A stretch of 64,000 bases of DNA, taken from NCBI GenBank assembly GCA_030849805.1, contig JASANZ010002242.1:1-64000 (forward strand), in the 5' to 3' direction. The position numbers and the translations under genes are program-made. The stretch is from Sergeia podlipaevii (lineage: Eukaryota; Euglenozoa; Kinetoplastea; Trypanosomatida; Trypanosomatidae). Shown here one piece after another: positions 60,110-64,000 of this stretch (within the stretch, counting starts at the first letter, position 1; each line of letters opens with the position of its first letter). The notes beneath the pieces were generated by a model that was given only the letters and a program-made list of their open reading frames with translations, ran no database searches and was not told where the DNA came from.

Positions 60110-62890
60110 ATGCTGAGTGGTGATCGTAGCCCTTCACCATGTAGCAGCAACTATGACTTTACACTCCGTCATGAGCGTGTGAAGCTCTTCACACAAGTGC
60201 TTAAGAAGTTTGATACTCACATCTCGCGCACCTCTCAAGCAGTGCGAGAGCTCATCACTTGCTTTGCACTCGTGGGACAGAGTTATCATGAGGTGTCACT
60301 ATGTGTTAACAACACGAATCCAAACAGCACGGTGAACAGGAGTTATAACATCAGCTATAACAACCGACTCGTGGAGAACTATGGCGCGGACTTGCAGTAC
60401 GCAGCAAAGATGTTCTCCAACGAGCTCACTAAGGTGCGTGATGGCCAGGCGTACACGGACTACAACACCAGCGTACACAAGAACATTTTTTCTCGTCTGC
60501 ACAGCGTGATGGAGCAGTCGAAGAAGGTCTGCAGTGCTGGTGATGCTGTCGCGCACGCCCTCAAGAAGCACACACACGCGCGCACTTTGGCAGAGAAGAA
60601 GGAGGCCAAGTATGAGCGTCTTGAGCGGCCGCTTACAGAGAGCAAGCGCTACCCCAAGCAGTCCGCGGAGCGTGATGCCACGGAGAAGGTGTACTTGGCG
60701 AAGCTAACCTTCTTTAACCAAGAGTACGAGACACTCATGCAGCGCCACCTCTATGTCACCGGGCACACAGTGGACGACTTCCTCGACCTCAACTTCTCCT
60801 ACATGACACAGCTGATGCAGGTACTTGGCTGCCTCGCTCCACACGGCGCGGACACGATGGAGGCGATGATTGTGCACGGTAACGATCTTGGCAAGAAGAT
60901 GGGACTCTCCTCTGACGCACTTCTCGGTAGTAAGGTGCGCAGGATGCCGGTGTGCGCCAGTGGAGGTTGTGAAAAGGGCGATGCAGCGCCTGACGATCAC
61001 TCCTCCCGCATCCTCCGCTCTGCACACAACTTCACGAATTACTACGGCAATCGTACGGATGATGATGGCGTCGAGGATGGCCCACGCACTGCACGTGATT
61101 GCCGTGCCGTGTCCGGCGCCCCCATCTCTGCTGCTGGCTCCCTGCCCATGGCGGACTCTGAGGAGCCACAGCCAGTGCCCCCGGTGCCGTCGCTTCAGCA
61201 GGAGGGAGCCACAGCGGCCATTAAGAGCGGTGCTCCAGCGGCGTGCACGCCGCTTAGTGCTGCTCCTTCCGCTGCTGGTAATCCTCTTGCAGGACTGAAA
61301 ACAACGCCAGCTAATCCTATGACGCCTTCATCTACGGCTGCTGTGACTCCAGCAGGCACCGCAGTGCCACCAGAGATGTCTACCCGCATTAAGCAGGTTC
61401 CACCCGCAGCATCGGCTGCTGCCCCAGAGCCAGCTAGCGACAAGGGGAAGAAACCAGTGTTAGATCAGAAGGCGATCACGCCTGCTGCTTATTTTGCTCC
61501 AGTGTCTACTGCAGCTGTGGCGACGACCACCGCAGCCCCTGACTTGGCGAAGCCTTCAACGACGCCGTCAGCAGCTGCAGCAGCGGCACAGAAGCTCAAG
61601 TCGGCCACAGCTGGACGCCGCGCCACTACTGATTTGGCCAAGACCAAGTCGGCAGCGGCGTCCAAGCCATTACAACAGCAGCAGCAGGCGAGCGGGAACG
61701 GCAGTGCGGCAGTTGGCACCCCAACTAGCGGCAGGTCTGCTATACAGCACACGACGGCCACTACCAACGCCAAGCCGTTTGCGCAGGGGCGCCGAACGGC
61801 ACCTGTCAAATCTCCACGTACAGCGACACAGAAGGTTCCTGCTGCTGCTGCTGCTCAGGTGGCAGCGGTGGTGCCTCAGACACTGCCGAGGGAGGAGAAC
61901 AACGCCTCCTTTGGCGCTGGATGCACTCCCGCCTTCGATAAGACTCGTCCGTCCTCTACATCGCCCAGCGCCGAGGCTGCCTTCAAGGAGAAGTGCCGTC
62001 CCAGTTCAGTAGTAACTGAGAGCTTTGGTGTTGCGAAGAAGCAACAGCCACACCCACACTCACATCAGCAGCAACAACTGCAGAAGAAACAGCAGCAGCA
62101 GTTCAAGAAGAACAACGAGATGGGTGAGCCAAAGCCTAGCATGGCTGCCGCTCAGCAGCAGGAACAGCAACCATTGCCTAGCTCACAGTACGTCAGGGCA
62201 AAGTCGCGTGAGCCGATCGATGACGAGGACGCCGCTACTGACTTGGAGATGACAGTGTCCGCCATGACTGCGTCACGCATGACTACAGTTAGTTCTCGCC
62301 CCAACCACATCATTGGTAAGGCAGGTGACGCTCGCGCTCTGCCGCTAAGCCACTTTGTAGATCCCGCCGCTGCTGCAGTCACACCACCTTCGCCTGCCTC
62401 CAACGGCTCAGTAGTGTCCGCTAGCAGTATGCCTGGCTTCCGTGCCATGCCGTCCGCACCTCCTCAGGAAACTGCTAGTGAAATCGATGAATTGAATTCA
62501 ACAATACCAAGCGGTGACGACGTGAGTGGCGTTCCTACTGCCGCCACCTCGATGGCCTTGCAAGATGACCCCTTGAATGGATCGAGCGGCGCGGAGTATC
62601 AGCCCAGACTGACGGTGCCTTCTATCCTGCACGCACCAGGGCAACGTGGCGGTGCTGGCAATGGCCGCAGGAGTGGCGTCAGGCTTTCTGTGAGCTTCGC
62701 CAGTATGAGCCATCTGAAGGAAGGACGCAGCAAGCAGGGAGACGAGGAGGAAGACACGTGCGACGAGGACCACAGCTCCAACGCGATGACGCCAGAGACG
62801 AACGGACCCATGGCTTCACCACCCAACGGGGATACATGCATGAATCCATGGGATAGAGATAATGAGCACGAGTACTCCGTGGAGCGCTAA
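60110..62890 (+). CDS. BAR-domain-like protein with long disordered tail
   Basis: A 926-residue protein. Residues about 15-250 form a helical BAR-like domain: LRHERVKLFTQVLKKFDTHISRTSQAVRELITCFALVG (helix 1), the Lys-rich KKHTHARTLAEKKEAKYERLERPL (helix 2), and EKVYLAKLTFFNQEYETLMQRHLYVTGHTVDDFLDLNFSYMTQLMQVLG (helix 3). An Asn-rich loop (NNTNPNSTVN) interrupts helix 1. The remaining 650 residues are Ala/Pro/Ser/Thr-rich with Gln runs and scattered acidic stretches, probably disordered and phosphorylated. Curvature-sensing membrane binding through the BAR part and partner binding through the tail is the likely layout. The upstream frame is open, but the first ATG is at 60110. The neighbouring gene is a single-domain BAR protein. 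Confidence 0.82.
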   Translation: MLSGDRSPSPCSSNYDFTLRHERVKLFTQVLKKFDTHISRTSQAVRELITCFALVGQSYHEVSLCVNNTNPNSTVNRSYNISYNNRLVENYGADLQYAAKMFSNELTKVRDGQAYTDYNTSVHKNIFSRLHSVMEQSKKVCSAGDAVAHALKKHTHARTLAEKKEAKYERLERPLTESKRYPKQSAERDATEKVYLAKLTFFNQEYETLMQRHLYVTGHTVDDFLDLNFSYMTQLMQVLGCLAPHGADTMEAMIVHGNDLGKKMGLSSDALLGSKVRRMPVCASGGCEKGDAAPDDHSSRILRSAHNFTNYYGNRTDDDGVEDGPRTARDCRAVSGAPISAAGSLPMADSEEPQPVPPVPSLQQEGATAAIKSGAPAACTPLSAAPSAAGNPLAGLKTTPANPMTPSSTAAVTPAGTAVPPEMSTRIKQVPPAASAAAPEPASDKGKKPVLDQKAITPAAYFAPVSTAAVATTTAAPDLAKPSTTPSAAAAAAQKLKSATAGRRATTDLAKTKSAAASKPLQQQQQASGNGSAAVGTPTSGRSAIQHTTATTNAKPFAQGRRTAPVKSPRTATQKVPAAAAAQVAAVVPQTLPREENNASFGAGCTPAFDKTRPSSTSPSAEAAFKEKCRPSSVVTESFGVAKKQQPHPHSHQQQQLQKKQQQQFKKNNEMGEPKPSMAAAQQQEQQPLPSSQYVRAKSREPIDDEDAATDLEMTVSAMTASRMTTVSSRPNHIIGKAGDARALPLSHFVDPAAAAVTPPSPASNGSVVSASSMPGFRAMPSAPPQETASEIDELNSTIPSGDDVSGVPTAATSMALQDDPLNGSSGAEYQPRLTVPSILHAPGQRGGAGNGRRSGVRLSVSFASMSHLKEGRSKQGDEEEDTCDEDHSSNAMTPETNGPMASPPNGDTCMNPWDRDNEHEYSVER

Positions 62891-64000
62891 GAGGAAAAAA
62901 AGGAAGAAGGGAAATAGTTACATTTACTTCAACGCTGCTTTATGCTGCAGCAAGGAAGCATTAGTGTTTTTGATTTTTTTTTGTTTTGAATGCATTTGAG
63001 CATGATTGAAGATCACAACGCAGCGTTGTGTTCATTCATTACCAGTGTATATTTACCCAGCACAATACTTAATTTATTTATATTAAAATGTATGTATGCA
63101 TGGCTATGCGCACGCATGTAGACTTTTTTTTTCTCATTTATATGAGAGAAAAATGCACGCTGAGCCCCACATAGCTTAGCAAGCCTTAGCAAAATGTACT
63201 TGTGTTTTAGAGATATGAGTACTAGAAAGGGGAAAAAAGAATGTTAATATTTTATGCACAGGCAAGCAAACAAACAGCGCGATAACACACACAGATGGGG
63301 TTTTCCTTTTTCTTTCTAAACTATTGCGATTTCTACTGTTAGATTCACATGCACGCACGTTAGGAGTGTATATATATAACTTTGTCCTTCATTTTGGAGA
63401 GATAAAAAAAAAAAAAGCAAAATAAAAACAATAACAAAAAAAAATGAGAAAAAAAAACGGAAGAGCCACTGAAATGAACTACTACAATTTTTTTTTTGAT
63501 CGTGTTCATGCACGAAAGGTTTTTTTTTTTTTTTTTAGACAAGACAACAGCAGCACTTTTTCTCCCTTGTATTTTTCGTTCTTTTTTTTTTTTTTACGTA
63601 TGTTTGTACCTCAATTTGATCGCTAATTTTCAAAATATTTTTTTTTGCGTGGTAATATATAGTTTCCTTTTTTTTTTTGTGGATTCTTAGGTATCGCATA
63701 CATCAATTAGAAAATGAAGGAGAGAAAAGCGCGCGCGCGAGCGAGAGAGAGAGAGAGACAGGGAGAAGGTGAGGCGGTAGAGGTCCATGCGTGAATATAC
63801 ATGTGTGTGTATGTACATATTTATACCTAGATTTAAAGAAATTAACAGAGGGAAAGAGCGCGTGCTAGGTACCTCTTTACTTTATATAAAATTGTATAAT
63901 ATGCACCTGTAAAGTTTTTGCTCCGCGTGATTTACCTATATATATATATATATGATGATGATATCTTGTACCTCGCGTGTTAAATTCACAACCAATCAAC
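62891..64000. other. Terminal spacer, no gene seen
   Basis: The 1.1 kb after the last gene holds T and A tracts, a CG/GA-rich simple repeat (63729-63758) and TA runs (63938-63952). The stretch 63527-63537 (T-run plus AG) could be an acceptor for a gene beyond the window. No coding region on either strand is convincing. Confidence 0.5.

Noticed and set aside
62891..64000. Strand switch or convergent gene at the right end
   Set aside because: No minus-strand ORF there has coding character; only homopolymer-derived frames are open.

Overview
This window looks like a trypanosomatid (kinetoplastid flagellate) chromosome segment. Every convincing gene lies on the + strand, coding regions are long and uninterrupted with no sign of cis-introns, and genes are separated by AT-rich spacers full of T/C tracts followed by AG, as expected for spliced-leader trans-splicing of a polycistronic transcript. 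Coding sequence is visibly richer in G/C than the spacers, which are more AT-rich than typical Leishmania. I cannot name the genus from the sequence alone.

Region 1 (1-11.7 kb) holds cytoskeletal and unknown genes. They are a coiled-coil protein, a CEP162-like centriole/basal-body protein, a secreted papain-family cysteine peptidase, a large acidic coiled-coil protein ending in a DPF motif, and an EB1-type calponin-homology protein. The window starts with an odd 150-bp element bounded by a perfect 13-bp inverted repeat.

Region 2 (12.1-28.7 kb) is the most striking part: five consecutive glycan-related genes. There are two divergent Stealth-family hexose-1-phosphate transferases with type II membrane anchors. 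Next come two divergent polytopic membrane proteins with a C-terminal alkaline-phosphatase-superfamily (DUF229-like) domain. An EDEM-type GH47 alpha-mannosidase follows. Together they could build, decorate and trim a phosphoglycan in the secretory pathway. An assembly gap flanked by a 203-bp direct repeat sits in the middle.

Region 3 (29.3-44.2 kb) contains a leucine-rich-repeat protein with an F-box-like start, a BMT2/SAMTOR-like methyltransferase, a HAD (Swiss-army-knife RNA-repair-like) protein with an RGG repeat tail, a HIT hydrolase with a long N-terminal extension, 5-formyltetrahydrofolate cyclo-ligase, and two unrecognised proteins.

Region 4 (45.4-50 kb) holds three small consecutive proteins beginning MGxxC (predicted myristoylation plus palmitoylation, as in Leishmania HASPs). 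Their bodies are highly charged with an 11-residue periodicity, and they are separated by long spacers.

Region 5 (50-64 kb) begins with about 3.2 kb without a gene. A degenerate DEAD-box-like protein with a Gly/Ser/Asn tail follows, then two neighbouring BAR-like proteins, the second with a 650-residue disordered tail. The last 1.1 kb carries no recognisable gene.
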